Part shown: piece by piece, positions 12,722-23,560 of the stretch
Layout of the letters: every line of letters begins with the position of its first letter
Numbering within the stretch: position 1 is the first letter of the stretch
Source: Epiperipatus broadwayi
Lineage: Eukaryota; Onychophora; Udeonychophora; Euonychophora; Peripatidae
Direction: 5' to 3'
Length of the DNA: 64,000 nucleotides
Assembly (NCBI GenBank): GCA_028023455.1
Contig: JAQFVV010006645.1
Coordinates: 312,001 to 376,000, forward strand
Notes under the pieces: model-generated
The model's input: the letters and a program-made list of their open reading frames with translations, nothing else
What the model was told of the DNA's origin: nothing
Databases searched by the model: none
Program-made: the position numbers and the translations under genes

Positions 12722-13189
12722 TTAAACTTCCTTTGCATCATTATGTAATCTAATTGTTGCTGTTTCATTTTTATAACTATTCTCTAGAATATGGTAATAT
12801 CTTGGGTCTATACCTTGATGATCCAATGCTTTAATCATTGAAGAAATGCTTATAGAACCAAATGCTTTTTCATAATTTACAAATCCAAAATATAGAGGCA
12901 ACTCATATTTATTGATCCTTTCTATAACTTCTCTCAATACTTGGATATGATCCATTGTACTAAAACAACTTCTAAATCCACTTTGTCCTTTTGGTTTATT
13001 GAAATTCAAAGTTCTCTGAAGAAAAGTTGTAATTATTTTGTTAAAACTTTTGTATAAAACTAATAAAAGACTGATAGGTCTGTAATTTCTAATATCTTCT
13101 TTATTACCTTTTTTAAATAGTAATACTATATTCTTCCAATCAACTGGTACATTTTTATCATTTCGACATTTGGTATATAACTTTGCCAA
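12722..13189 (-). pseudogene. RTE reverse transcriptase fragment
   Basis: A 155-codon open stretch inside the minus-strand LINE. It carries the RT finger/palm signature: VPVDWKNIVLLFKKGNKED, then RNYRPISLL, then QSGFRSCFSTMDHI, then FVNYEKAFGS and a trailing TATIRLHNDA block. These match the RTE/BovB family order. Both acidic positions of motif A are changed (D to N, D to G), so polymerase activity is not expected even though the frame is open. It would have continued into the FADD motif found in a different, frameshifted segment downstream. Non-functional relic. Confidence 0.88.
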
Positions 13190-14450
13190 AATTTTTCTAT
13201 TTTTTTGCCTGCTTCTTTTAAGATATCAATTATAATTCCAACATTACCTGGAATTTTTCCTTCTTCATGAATTTAATTGCATATCTCATTTCTTCATTTA
13301 TAATTCTGGGCTATTCAGAAGATATAATAGCTATAGAAAATACTATTAGAACTCTTCTACTCATTTCATGATGTCATAGCTGCTTTTAGTAATAGTTTCA
13401 TTTTTTTTATTACTGATATATATTTTCTATTAATACTAAAATATTTGTTTTACACTTTTGAGTCTTTTATTTTTATCTATAGCTTTTCTTGACAGTTCAC
13501 ATTTATACTTTCTTATATCATTATCAACTCTTTTTTGCACCATTTTACAAATTTCAAGATATTCAATCCTTCTTAACACATCATTTTTATATATTTTCAC
13601 ATTCCTTTTTTCTTCATAATATCTCTAGACTCAGTAGAAATTTTATTGGTCAATTGCTGTTTTTTTTTTTTTACCAGCTATCTTTGTTCCAATTTTTAAA
13701 AGTGGATCAGTTATTTTCATATTAATTTCATTATAATTTGAATCATGTTCAAAATCTACTAATACTTGAAAACAATTTGCAAGTTCTGATGTAAATTCAT
13801 TAGAATGTCCCTGAAGATTAGGAATATCAACTGTTAATAATTGTTTTTCTTAATAATTTTAGTTTCTCTAGTTTTGTATTAATATGTATCTTACATCTTA
13901 CTAATCGATGATTACTTCCTGTGTTGAATTTATTGAAGACATACAATCTTAAAATATGTATTTTCTGTTAGTCAGAATATAATCCAATTCTGTTGTATCT
14001 TTATTTGGATGCTTTTACTAACATTTCCTTTTAACATTTTTCTCAAAAAAAGAATTCATAATATAGTTTGTTTGTTTTTTCTGCAAACTCCACAAGACTG
14101 TTCTCTCTCATTTTTATTATCATAATCAAATTTACCTGCAGTACTTATATCTTTCAATTGTTTACCAATTCTAGCAATAAAGTATTCCATAATAATTTTA
14201 AAATAATATTTGATCTGATCAAAAACTTTTTCTGTATCCATATAAAAGTTCTCTACAATTTCATCACTATGAGAACTTGTTGGAGCCTAAACCTGAAATA
14301 TCTGCATTTGGTATCTGTTATTAAGATGAATAATTAATTTTACCACTTTGGCTGATACAGCATCAATCTCTACAATGTTGTTCTTCCACTTTTTGTTTAT
14401 AATGAATCCTATTCCACTTGTACTTCTAATATTTGTGCCTTTATAATAGA

Positions 14451-14657
14451 TTATAAGCTTAAATCAAATGTCTCTTCACCTTTTATTCTAATTTTGCAAA
14501 GTCCAATAAAATCCCATTTGATATGAGATTGTTCTTCTTCCAATTCTTGCAATCTTCTTTCACTTGAAAGTAATCTGCAGTTGTACATGCCTAAATAAAA
14601 AGTTATCATCAAATAGCTGCCTGTGTCCACAATCAGGGGATTCTTAGCACTTTCCAC
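14451..14657 (-). pseudogene. RTE LINE endonuclease N-terminal fragment
   Basis: The 68-codon frame contains GMYNCRLLSSERRLQELEEE, the first beta-strand and helix of the APE endonuclease, followed by IKWDFIGLCKIRIKGEE, where intact elements usually have a glutamate-bearing E-x-R motif (here K-I-R). The key Asn of the YNCR block is present. The metal-binding Glu appears replaced, consistent with decay. It marks the 5' part of the LINE, showing that this copy is nearly complete. Confidence 0.75.
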
Positions 14658-14759
14658 CTTTGGTCAACAACTATTGCCTTGACTGGTGACTTCACAGCCT
14701 TTTGAGAATAAAGACCATGATTTATTTTTGTCTGTCATAATTGTAAATATCTATTAGAA

Positions 14760-16513
14760 AAAAAAATTTTCATTCACATACATCTTCATTCTGCCTTATC
14801 AGATAACTGAGAAAAAAGACCATGATGTTTTTTTTATTTTAAACTCAGAAGTAAAAAGCTAATAAACTCACCAACCATACTGGATAATGCATATTGGTGA
14901 GAAGCACATCTATGTTTACATATTATATAAATTATCATATATAATAAAAGATGCAATGACAAGAATATATGGAATAGATATTAGGGATTTGCTCTGCTTG
15001 ATTCCTTTAAGGCCTCCAAGAGGAATTAAAGAGTTTCCTTTCAGTTAACAGTGCTAGAAATATAGGCAACCAATTAGATTCATAAATTTGTGGTATAATT
15101 AATTTTAGGTGTAGAAATTGGTGATCAAATCTTTAGCTCATCTAATGAGGATACATTGTTATTTAATATATTGTAACTGGACCACCGTACAACCCCTTTA
15201 TTACCTCGGTTGTAACAATTTCCTGATGAGCATGATGCAGGAAGGAACTATCGATTGGCATTCCCCAATGCGGATATTAATCCCCCCTACAACAATATTT
15301 CCTGCTCATCAGAGGATGTAGTGCCATAGAGATTGGAAGTATCTAGACATTTCTATGTTTGGTTTTCCAAACAGTGCCATTAGAGTTCCATCTCACTACA
15401 ACCTGACTTACATAAGTCTAGTTATGCCAGACATAGCTCAGGAGGCATGAAATTCTCATGAACAAGTGCACTGAATGATGAGTGATGCAATAAAAAAAAT
15501 AGAATTGAACAACTGGATAACTAAAATTAATTTTAAGTAACAATAATTTTATTTAATAACAGGTTTAAATAAATGTCCATCAAACAAAATATTTCATTGA
15601 CAGTCCCTCGTATCTCTTTGGCCTACTTCCAATAACATTTTTATATGACTTAAAAAATGTAATCTGTTGAGAGTATAATAAAGTCCTTCTTTCAATAGTT
15701 CTTTAACAGTTTACATCTTTAATCATTTAGTTAGTTCACAGAGAGGAGTGTGATATATTAAGACAACAGAGAGAATAATGAAGACAACTGATAGCATTTA
15801 ATTCAGAGTTCCACTTAATTCAACAAATATTTTATTTATAGTCCATTGTGTAGCTTGGTATACATCCAATAATAGGGTAATATGAATTAAAGAATGCAAG
15901 TTCTTTAACATTTTACATCTAATTCAGGGTTCCAGTTAATTTTAAGTTAGTTAAAGCATAATACATATATTTTATTCATGGTTATCCAAATCCAGGTTTG
16001 AATCCATACTATATGCACATTTATCCTAGGTTCATTGGTTTGGTATTTTTATTTCTCAACTCGTATGTATATAACATGTTTTAATTCTGTGTTTATATTA
16101 CTTTTTTTTTCAGAGTTTTCAGATAATAAATAAAATCCTTTTAAAAAAACAACAAAAAAAATGATTTTCTCAATCTTTCAACTTATTTAAGGACATGGTT
16201 CATTATACGCATATACCATTAACTTTTATTGACATACTAGCTCATATTTAAATGTTTGAATTTTTTCACAATATAGTATAAATCTACTAAATACATTCAT
16301 TTTGTATGTATACATTCATTTTGATATTTTCTAATTTTATCTAAATTATAAACACATTATTATAATTTAATTAATTATAGTTATGTGTAATATTCTTACA
16401 CAATCAATAGGCAGGTAAGCATTTGTAATTTTATTTGGTTACTCTAATATCTATAATAAATATTGTTGTTTGGTCTGCCACAGATGTATGTTTCCAGATA
16501 TAAATTGATCATT
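14760..16513. other. Mixed AT-rich DNA, no gene
   Basis: Contains a moderately GC-richer island at about 15120-15460 with two opposed CTGATGAGC/GCTCATCAG words (15224 and 15304), the remains of an unidentified repeat. The rest is AT-rich without recognisable features. Confidence 0.4.
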
Positions 16514-16822
16514 AGTTTCATTTATAATTTATCAATAATAAACGTATTTTCATGTAGCTACATTTATTCATAATTTTAGTATCATTTATAATTTATCAAT
16601 AATAAACGTATTTTCATGTAGCTACATTTATTCATAATTTTAGTTTCATTTATAATTTATCAATAATAAACGTATTTTCATATAGCTACATTTATTCATA
16701 ATTTTAGTTTCATTTATAATAAACATATTTTCATATAGCTACATTTATTCATAATTTTAGTATCATTTATAATTTATCAATAATAAACGTATTTTCATGT
16801 AGCTACATTTATTCATAATTTT
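16514..16822. repeat. 64-bp minisatellite, five units
   Basis: Five head-to-tail copies of a 64-bp AT-rich unit beginning AGTTTCATTTATAATTTATC. Four are full length and the fourth in order lacks 11 bp, which gives exactly the observed 309 bp. Units differ by one or two substitutions. Each contains GTAGCTAC or its variant TATAGCTA, a small perfect palindrome. The array is recent or homogenised. Confidence 0.93.
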
Positions 16823-17299
16823 CTTTAAGAAAGATGTTTTGTCTTGTCTTTTATAAACACACATAGTATCGAATATTTTATAAAATCATTACCTTCATTT
16901 TATCCAGTTTGTTCCTTCGTATCCAAGATGTGACTGCATTCAAAAGGGGGCATTGTATTTCAGCTGAATGGCATTATTTACTTTCTATGATGTTTATCCA
17001 GGCAAATCTTGGAGACACATGGCTTGGGATGAAGAGAGGAAGCTGTTACCATTTAGCATTGCATCATCATTATTTCCTTAATAAGTTTTTCTTTTTCCAT
17101 CATTAACAGTGACTGTAAAGGTTATATTCCAAGGTGACGAAAATCAGAGTTAAGTAGCACTTAAATAAGAATTTTAACTTTTTAATTCTTCACTTTTCTT
17201 ACTTCTTTAACTGCTCTTAAAATCTTTTCAAAAAAAAAAAAGATCTCTTTTTTTAAATCTTTTTCAAAAATACACTTTAAAAATCTTTTTTTTTTAAAA

Positions 17300-18780
17300 A
17301 AAATCCTTTCTGAATTTCCAACTCAACTATTTATATTCTGATCTCTGGATTGATTAAGCAGCTCAGCCCACTGTATCTTATTTGTTGCACAGCTTTCATT
17401 TAAGCCTGAGTGCTTTTCTCTTCTTAAGGATTGGACAATCTACTTTTAGCAGGGCAGATAAGTCTAATGGTCAGGAGCCTAAGTCTAACTATATTGAAAC
17501 ATTGATCAATGTATTTTGAGACTTATCAGCTCATAGCAATTTAGTCCATCTCTTTTTTTAGGATCCTGCTACTGTTAGGCTGATGGGCACTTAAGAATGG
17601 TCCTATTATATTTAACAATATGTATGGAGCTCAGGGCTATGATTTCCCCTTCTTAAGTACATGCCTACTCAATTGCTACTGATATTCCACTTACTATCAG
17701 CTGTCACTTCCCAAATCAATTAGACTAATACCTAATTACAATCCAATCTTGTTTAATATTAATGTATATCTATGATCTTCAGGGTTTAAATCAGTCTGAT
17801 GCTATCTTTTTGGATGCAATAAAGATTGTTAAGATGATCATGATTGAATTCCTTCCCTATGCTGTTTGCACCAATCTCTCCATTTGACATAAAGATCTCC
17901 CCCCCCCCTTGTATTTATATCATTTTCTAAACTCTTTCCCTGGGGATGGAGATCTTGCACAAATTCCTTTCCCTTTATTTTTAATTAGGGATCCCTTACC
18001 TTTTCTTTGATTTTCAGAAATACCTGTAATTAATCTAGTGTTAAGTTGAGGTTCATCCTTCTGGTTCAATATTTTGTTCATATATTTCGATAATCAGCTT
18101 TTCCTCTCTAATTTTGTTATCTCAAAGGCTCTAAGTAATTCTGCCATCTATTCCATCATTTCACACCTGGTGTCTATCAACAGATGCCCTACTGCATTGA
18201 GAAAATTTTGCCATGTAATCTTACCAATCTGTTTCTCTGTCTCCAGACTTTTCTTGCTTGTCTGATTTTACTTCAGCCGATTCTACACTCTGTACTTCCT
18301 TTACTACCTTCTTGTCTATGACTTTTCCTAATTTCTCTCTCACTTCTTTAAATTTTGCCCTGATTTCTTTAAACTTGTTTTTTCCTTTTTAATTTCCTTC
18401 AATTCTGCCATTAACTCTTTGAATATTTTTCTTATTAATAGCTCCATGTCTTCTTTTATCTCTTTTCTTTCTCTATAACTTGTATATTTTACTTGGACTT
18501 ATTTTCTTCGGCATTAAATAAAACTTTATTTTCTTATTACTTTTATTTCAATATTATGCTCGACAACATCTTTTACCCTGTTGTCACTTTTCCTTCTCGT
18601 TCCTTTATTTCCCATTTGTTTGCCTACCCTTTTATCCCCTACCTACATAAGCGATTTCTCTTTTTTTTTAATTTATCACTATAAGATCCTGCTCTAATAT
18701 TTTAACAAAACAATTTTTATACTATATTTCAAAATTTATTCTTCCTACCTTACTACTTTTAGTCTCAGGTTATGAGTTTC
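17300..18780 (-). pseudogene. Decayed coiled-coil ORF of an unassigned retroelement
   Basis: This stretch is less AT-rich than its surroundings. On the minus strand between about 18520 and 18230 it reads, across two frames, as a charged helical protein. One frame gives EDMELLIRKIFKELMAELKE and the next FKEVREKLGKVIDKKVVKE followed by an acidic/polar segment. This resembles the N-terminal coiled coil of a LINE ORF1 or a gag-like protein. Beyond that the frames are riddled with stops. No catalytic motif could be recognised in the remaining kilobase, so the family is not named. A decayed host gene is possible but less likely given the surroundings. Confidence 0.35.
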
Positions 18781-18784
18781 AAAC

Positions 18785-20140
18785 CCTATATTTGGGCTGC
18801 CATTGTAGCACATGATCACTCATCTTGGACAATATTATAATTTTTGGAATTTTCAGGATTTATACACCTTAAATTATGAGTATTCATTGACCAAATTATG
18901 TCTGTTCTGATAATTTATTTATTTGAGTATGTCAGGTATTTTTACAAATGTAACTATTTTTCCTGTCAAACAACTCGTTTATTATAACAAAATTTAGTAA
19001 TAGTTGGAGAAGAAACAGTTTTTAGTTTATTTATAAGACCCTAGGATTCTATATGTGGATCCACTGGCTCCCCTATCTTTATTAATTGCTATTACATGAG
19101 ACTATCACCCTTGGGAGAATTGCAATTTATGATATGGCATTGGCATTTATATTTGGCAAATGAATAACACAATTTAACTAATAATATAATAATAAATTTA
19201 AATCAACAACAAAGTAAATTATATTTTTATGATTCATTAATTTCATAACTAACAAATATTTATTATTAATAATAAGAGTATATAATATCAAACCACATTG
19301 TTTAATAAAAGTCAATGTTCTTGGAATTCAGATTTTCTGTAATCTGATTTAATATAACATTTAACAGTACTTATAGTTTTATGAAGGTGATCACTTATAA
19401 TACCTGAAAGAAAGTTTCTTACTGGTAAGTTTCTACTGTTTAATTTTATCACTGTGTGAATTACTATGCATGATTTTTGTCCCTAGTGTGATCCGTCATG
19501 TGATTTTTTTATAACTTGGTAGGCAGCCTGAGGTTTTAAGATTCAGGTGGGTGATAGGCTTCAGTCATGGCATTAGATCCAGGAAGAAAAAAAGGGTCAG
19601 TGAACCAACTCTTCTCTACTCACGCATTTGATAACAGCTCAATCCACTGGTGAGAATATATTGGTGCATTTTATAGTGACCTCACAGAAAATAAAATTAG
19701 AGTACAGAAAATTCCTATTTGAAGTCACACAGAACACCAGGCAAAAGAAGACCCCTGCTCCATGATGTCCTTTCTTTTATACTCCCTCCCTAATTTGAGT
19801 CTACCATGCACATCCTATTTACACTTTTTTCTTTTCTTTGACCAATTTATTTTTATTTTGTTCCCAAAGATATCTTTTTCCCTATGGCAAAAGAATGCTA
19901 TGATCTAATTTTAAATAATGGTAATTGTTTGATGATAAGAATTTATAATCTTATCTCAATAAAAATCAAAAGATAAAATTTTGTGATTCTCTTTTTTTTC
20001 CTTTTTTTTAAATGGAAAATATAATTTACATTGACTAAAAATAAATAACACTGAGTTTATAAAAATACTATTTTATCTTTTGGGAAATTTAATAATTTTA
20101 ATTCTAAAATGCCAATGCTAGAAATATCACAAATACAGTA
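18785..20140. other. AT-rich DNA with a GC-richer patch
   Basis: A patch of more even base composition lies at about 19480-19810 but shows no frame or repeat that I recognise. The rest is AT-rich. Confidence 0.4.
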
Positions 20141-20253
20141 CAATATATATATAAAGAGCCTGCTACTAGCTCTAAACAAGCTTAATTATTTTATTTTTTA
20201 TGATAAATGCTACAAGAGAAAATACATGAAGCTTTTATCTATGATGGTCCCCA

Positions 20254-20294
20254 TCCCCAGACCGGTTTCGAGCTATGGCTCTCATCAGTGAGGA
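20254..20294 (-). ncRNA. Minimal type-I hammerhead ribozyme B1 (core intact)
   Basis: On the minus strand: stem I strand TCCTCA (20294-20289), box CTGATGA (20288-20282), stem II GAGC-CATA-GCTC (20281-20270) with four Watson-Crick pairs, GAAA (20269-20266), stem III ACC/GGT with no loop bases (20266-20261), predicted cleavage after C (20260) of GTC, then stem I strand TGGGGA (20259-20254). Stem I pairs over 6 bp with one G-U. Every invariant base is present. A loopless stem III implies it would fold as a dimer, as shown for other minimal hammerheads of this class. This is the most canonical copy in the window. Confidence 0.9.
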
Positions 20295-20717
20295 GCTAGG
20301 ACATAAGATTCAAAATATTAACTCAAGACAAGCATTTATCTAATTCTTAAATATTAAGAAAAAGATCCAAATCTTCAGACACCTACATGTCTTCTTCAAA
20401 CTCAGCTCTTTAACCAAAGAACTCTTTAACCAAAGAAACTATATGAGCCTGAACTAAATTCAGAGATCCCATATATTAGTAGGTTTAGCAATTTAATATA
20501 GCCAAAGCTCTAATAGCAAAATTATCTATATAGCTTACTAATATATTAGCCTACTAATATATGGGATCTCTGAATTTAGTTCAGGCTCATATAGTTTCTT
20601 TGGTTAAAGAGCTGAGTTTGAAGACATGTAGGTGTCTGAAGATTTGGATTTTTTTTTTAATATTTAAGAATTAGATAAATGCTTGGCTTGAGTTAATATT
20701 TTGAATCATGTCCTAGC

Positions 20718-20758
20718 TCCTCACTGATGAGAGCCATAGCTTGAAACTGGTCTGGCGA
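20718..20758 (+). ncRNA. Hammerhead ribozyme motif B2 (core intact, stems weakened)
   Basis: TCCTCA (20718-20723), CTGATGA (20724-20730), GAGC-CATA-GCTT (20731-20742), GAAA (20743-20746), CTGGTC (20747-20752), TGGCGA (20753-20758). Compared with its inverted partner B1 it carries CTCG to CTTG and CCGG to CTGG, both CpG to TpG. It also has one mismatch in stem I. The core is kept but the helices are weaker, so activity is doubtful. Confidence 0.8.
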
Positions 20759-21140
20759 TGGGGACCATCATAGATAAAAGCTTCATGTATTTTCTCTTGT
20801 AGCATTTATCATAAAAAATAAAATAATTAAGCTTGTTTAGAGCTAGTAGCAGGCTCTTTTTATATATTACATATTGGTAATACAAGCTATATAGGTCATG
20901 TGATATATGACTGATTTTTACTATATATATATATATATAACAAAATAAATGTCCGCTAATATCAATAATACAATAACAAAAGTTAAATATATTCCAAACA
21001 ACAGTAAACAATTTATAATACAATATAAATAAAAACTCAATAAAAACTCATAAAGAAATATTTTCGATTATATTCATAATCATTTTCAACTCAACTTTCA
21101 AAATGGAATCATCTATTACCAACTGGAAACACATGTCGAT

Positions 21141-21452
21141 TTAAATATCCCACAATTCATTAATTCTAACATTTGCTGACTGTCTGTTTATTATCGTATT
21201 TTTATACCTACTAATAAAAATTGCCTCTTTAATTTTTCTTTTTTCATTATCTCTCTCTTGTCCTAAAATTTTTATTTTATTTATATCAAAATTAAACTTA
21301 AAATTACAATTTCTATCATGATCATAAAAAACAGATTCAGTATATAACTTGACTTCATTACTATTATCATTACATATCTGTACATTTTTCAAAACTCTTT
21401 TATATAACAATTTATGTTCTTTAATTTTTTTCTCTATATTACATCTAGATTC
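21141..21452 (-). pseudogene. PLE GIY-YIG endonuclease, C-terminal part (left copy)
   Basis: PLE endonucleases nick target DNA for reverse transcription. The minus-strand frame runs from YIGESR (about 21452-21435) through KKIKEHKLLYKRVL, a HDRN block, ILGQERDNEKRKIKEAIFIS and ends INRQSANVRINELWDI. The YIG motif, the catalytic-type Arg, the R-K-x-x-E-A block and the terminal INRQ...W fit the family's conserved order. The first half of GIY-YIG and the whole reverse transcriptase are absent, so this is a 5'-truncated copy. No stop interrupts it. Confidence 0.8.
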
Positions 21453-21460
21453 CCCTATAT

Positions 21461-21754
21461 ATGATAAGAATTAAAGAACATAAATTGTTATATAAAAGAG
21501 TTTTGAAAAATGTACAGATATGTAATGATAATAGTAATGAAGTCAAGTTATATACTGAATCTGTTTTTTATGATCATGATAGAAATTGTAATTTTAAGTT
21601 TAATTTTGATATAAATAAAATAAAAAATTTAGGACAAGAGAGAGATAATGAAAAAAGAAAAATTAAAGAGGCAGTTTTTATTAGTAGGTATAAAAATACG
21701 ATAATAAACAGACAGTCAGCAAATGTTAGGATTAATGAATTGTGGGATATTTAA
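21461..21754 (+). pseudogene. PLE GIY-YIG endonuclease, C-terminal part (right copy)
   Basis: Ninety-seven codons on the plus strand, nearly the same as the left copy from IKEHKLLYKRVL to ELWDI, with two amino-acid differences in the shared part (IL to NL, AI to AV). It begins after the YIG motif and so lacks the catalytic Tyr and Arg region. The apparent ATG is a chance start at the inversion joint. The 3'-UTR beyond the stop (21755-21920) carries a 6-bp hairpin GATTAT/ATAATC at 21814-21829 followed directly by GAAAA. Confidence 0.8.
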
Positions 21755-22018
21755 ATCGACATGTGTTTCCGGTTGGTAATAGATGATTCCATTTTGAAAG
21801 TTGAGTTGAAAATGATTATGAATATAATCGAAAATATTTCTTTATGAGTTTTTATTGAGTTTTTATTTATATTGTATTATAAATTGTTTACCGTTGTTTG
21901 GAATATATTTAAGTTTTGTTATATATATATATATAAAGGGAATAAATCACCTCTCTCAGGCTATGAATTGATATCACTTTAACTATTGAACAAAGCAGCA
22001 AGAACATATATAGTAGGA

Positions 22019-22249
22019 GATTTTATCTATGTAATGAGAAAAAACTTTTGTCTTTGATGTTGTCAGGAAAGTACCAATTGTTATTAAATGACAATCTCCC
22101 TGACACTAAATAAGTTTTTTCCAATGTCTGTAACAGCTCTTTTGTTAGAATAATGGAGAAAACTTATTTAGCCTCAGGGAGACTGTAGTCAGTTATAATT
22201 TTGTGGCAACATCAAAGGCAAATTTACCTCTGTTTACACAGATAAAATC
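22019..22249. mobile_element. Hairpin MITE-like element
   Basis: An imperfect palindrome of about 230 bp. Ends are GATTTTATCT (22019) and AGATAAAATC (22240). Inner pairs include TTTGATGTTGTC with a GGCAACATCAAA counterpart and CTCCCTGACACTAAATAAG with CTTATTTAGCCTCAGGGAG. No ORF. Superfamily unknown; arms have diverged, so it is older than the PLE pair beside it. Confidence 0.65.
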
Positions 22250-23334
22250 TTATTTCTGTTTTTTATTACAATAACAATCCATTGAAAATGTTTAATGAAA
22301 TAATATATATATATATTGTACTGGACAAAAGATTTTGATTTCACATATACTGACCACAAGGGCACCACTAGTCTGAAAATCAGAGCTAGACATTTATTTT
22401 AAGGGTGGACAGGATCTATGAATCTGAATGTGCTAACTAACTCAACTAAGCAAATGAGATCATATGTTTTGTTCCAACGGTTGAAAAGATAGCAACAGAA
22501 AACAAAATCAACTAAGCAAAAATGAATAAATATATTATTAGTAGCATAATTAAATAAACATATATCTAGATAAACTTTAAAATCCACTTAAAATACACTA
22601 CTCATACAGTCACCAAATTTAAAATATTTTAACATTGCTTAGAAACAATTTCTGCACATTATATAATTATAGTGTAAAGAGTGCAAAAAAATACTGACAG
22701 TAGGAAAAATGCTAGTAAATATACAGTGATCTCACACAAGGAAAAGGGAGTTAGCTTCTTGCTTATAACCCTTAATTATAAAAAGAATAAATCTCTGTAT
22801 TTGAGATTTCTGAGAGCTTATGCTGAAAGAGGAGAAATGCAAAGGTGGCTTCCAAAACATTAACAAAAAAAAGAGTATTGAAAGTTATTAATTTCAATCA
22901 ATTGACCCCCTCTGAATGAGATAGGTTAGGAGCTCATGATCTACCTATTGAGAGGGTTAAAACAATTATACATGCCCCTAATAAATGATTGGGAAGCTTG
23001 AAGGAATAAAACTAAAGTCTATTATAAATAATTACAGTTTGATGACATAAGTAAGACTAATAACAAAAATGGACCACAAGCCAGAAGCTAATTAAAATAG
23101 TTGGTAATATCCAGACTAATTTCTATAACAAAAAGAAATGTGAGATTACAAATAACACTATACTAGCTTACTTACTTAGACTCAAATGGAACATATAGCA
23201 CTGGTTTAAGAAAAAAATATCAATGCACAGAAACTGAATTACATAAAATAAAATAAAAACTTGAAACGTGTATATTTAAAAAAGAAAACAAATTTAAGAC
23301 AATAAAATTAGTTAAATTGTAGAACATAAGATAC
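22250..23334. other. AT-rich DNA, nothing recognised
   Basis: Two 60-codon chance frames and no repeat structure. Confidence 0.45.
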
Positions 23335-23560
23335 CTTAACAAAGTAGTTAAATGGTAGTGCACTAGGCTTGTTGAGCATGGCCACTTGATCGGATTCACT
23401 TATGGTATGCTTGGACAAGTTGGTTAGTGGTTTCTTTGTAGTTGGTTCTTATGGCATTATAGGCAGTTAATGGAGACACAAGGAGCATGAACCTGTCCTC
23501 GCGAAAAGCTTAGCAAATCTTGATATGAGAAAACATCTTTGTGGTAAGTTTAGTATTCAT
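23335..23560 (+). mobile_element. tRNA-derived SINE
   Basis: TAGTTAAATGGTAGTGC (23346) is a good RNA polymerase III A box with a D-loop-like context, and GATCGGATTC about 45 bases downstream (23388) is a degraded B box. The tRNA-like head is followed by a tRNA-unrelated GC-richer body to about 23560. Stem pairing is too poor for a working tRNA gene. It is not obviously the same family as the SINE at 53.5 kb. Confidence 0.5.

Larger units (their letters stand above)
11820..14740 (-). mobile_element. RTE (BovB-like) LINE, nearly full length, dead
   Basis: Read on the minus strand, pieces of one LINE polyprotein occur in order. First comes the start of an APE-type endonuclease (14657-14451, with MYNCRLLSSERRLQELEEE). 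Next is a later endonuclease block (14241-14056) where the usual GDFNA is EYFIA. Then comes reverse transcriptase (13189-12722), the catalytic FADD box near 12590-12560, and the C-terminal region with KYLGQIISTDG and LKWSWAEHIARRDD. The element ends in a (CAT/ATG)n tract at 11821-11834, as RTE LINEs do. It is broken by several frameshifts and stops. In RT motif A the usual DYEKAFDS is NYEKAFGS, so the first catalytic Asp is lost. Two younger-looking or shorter relatives lie at 45454 and 56720. Confidence 0.88.
20146..20920. mobile_element. Hammerhead-bearing palindromic element B
   Basis: A large inverted repeat centred near 20500. Arms of about 330 bp share AGAGCCTGCTACTAGCTCTA / its complement at the outer ends (20154 and 20840), a GAAGACATGTAGGTGTCTGA block and GGGATCTCTGAATTTAGTTC near the centre. 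Each arm has a hammerhead motif, at 20254-20294 (minus) and 20718-20758 (plus). The right side continues to GGTCATGTGATATATGACT (20893), the same block that ends elements A and C. There is no real ORF; similar peptide strings on the two strands are just the two arms. A PLE inverted pair starts a few bases downstream. Confidence 0.82.
20935..21940. mobile_element. Head-to-head pair of 5'-truncated Penelope-like elements
   Basis: Two nearly identical ~450-bp copies of a PLE 3' end point away from each other, joined near 21455-21465. Each contains the distal GIY-YIG endonuclease domain, stop codon and 3'-UTR. The left (minus) copy starts a little further upstream, at YIGESR, than the right (plus) copy, which starts at IKEHK. 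Only a handful of differences separate the arms, so the structure is young. Inverted partial duplication is a known PLE integration outcome. The left copy's UTR extends further (to a TA run near 20930) than the right. Confidence 0.82.

Noticed and set aside
15222-15320. CTGATGAGCATGATGC followed by AGGAA, hammerhead-like
   Set aside because: Box 2 is not GAAA, stem II is only 3 bp and no cleavage triplet follows, so not called as a ribozyme.
20109-21023. Two similar peptides on opposite strands ending in SSYGSHQ
   Set aside because: They are the two arms of palindrome B read in the same frame, not a conserved gene.
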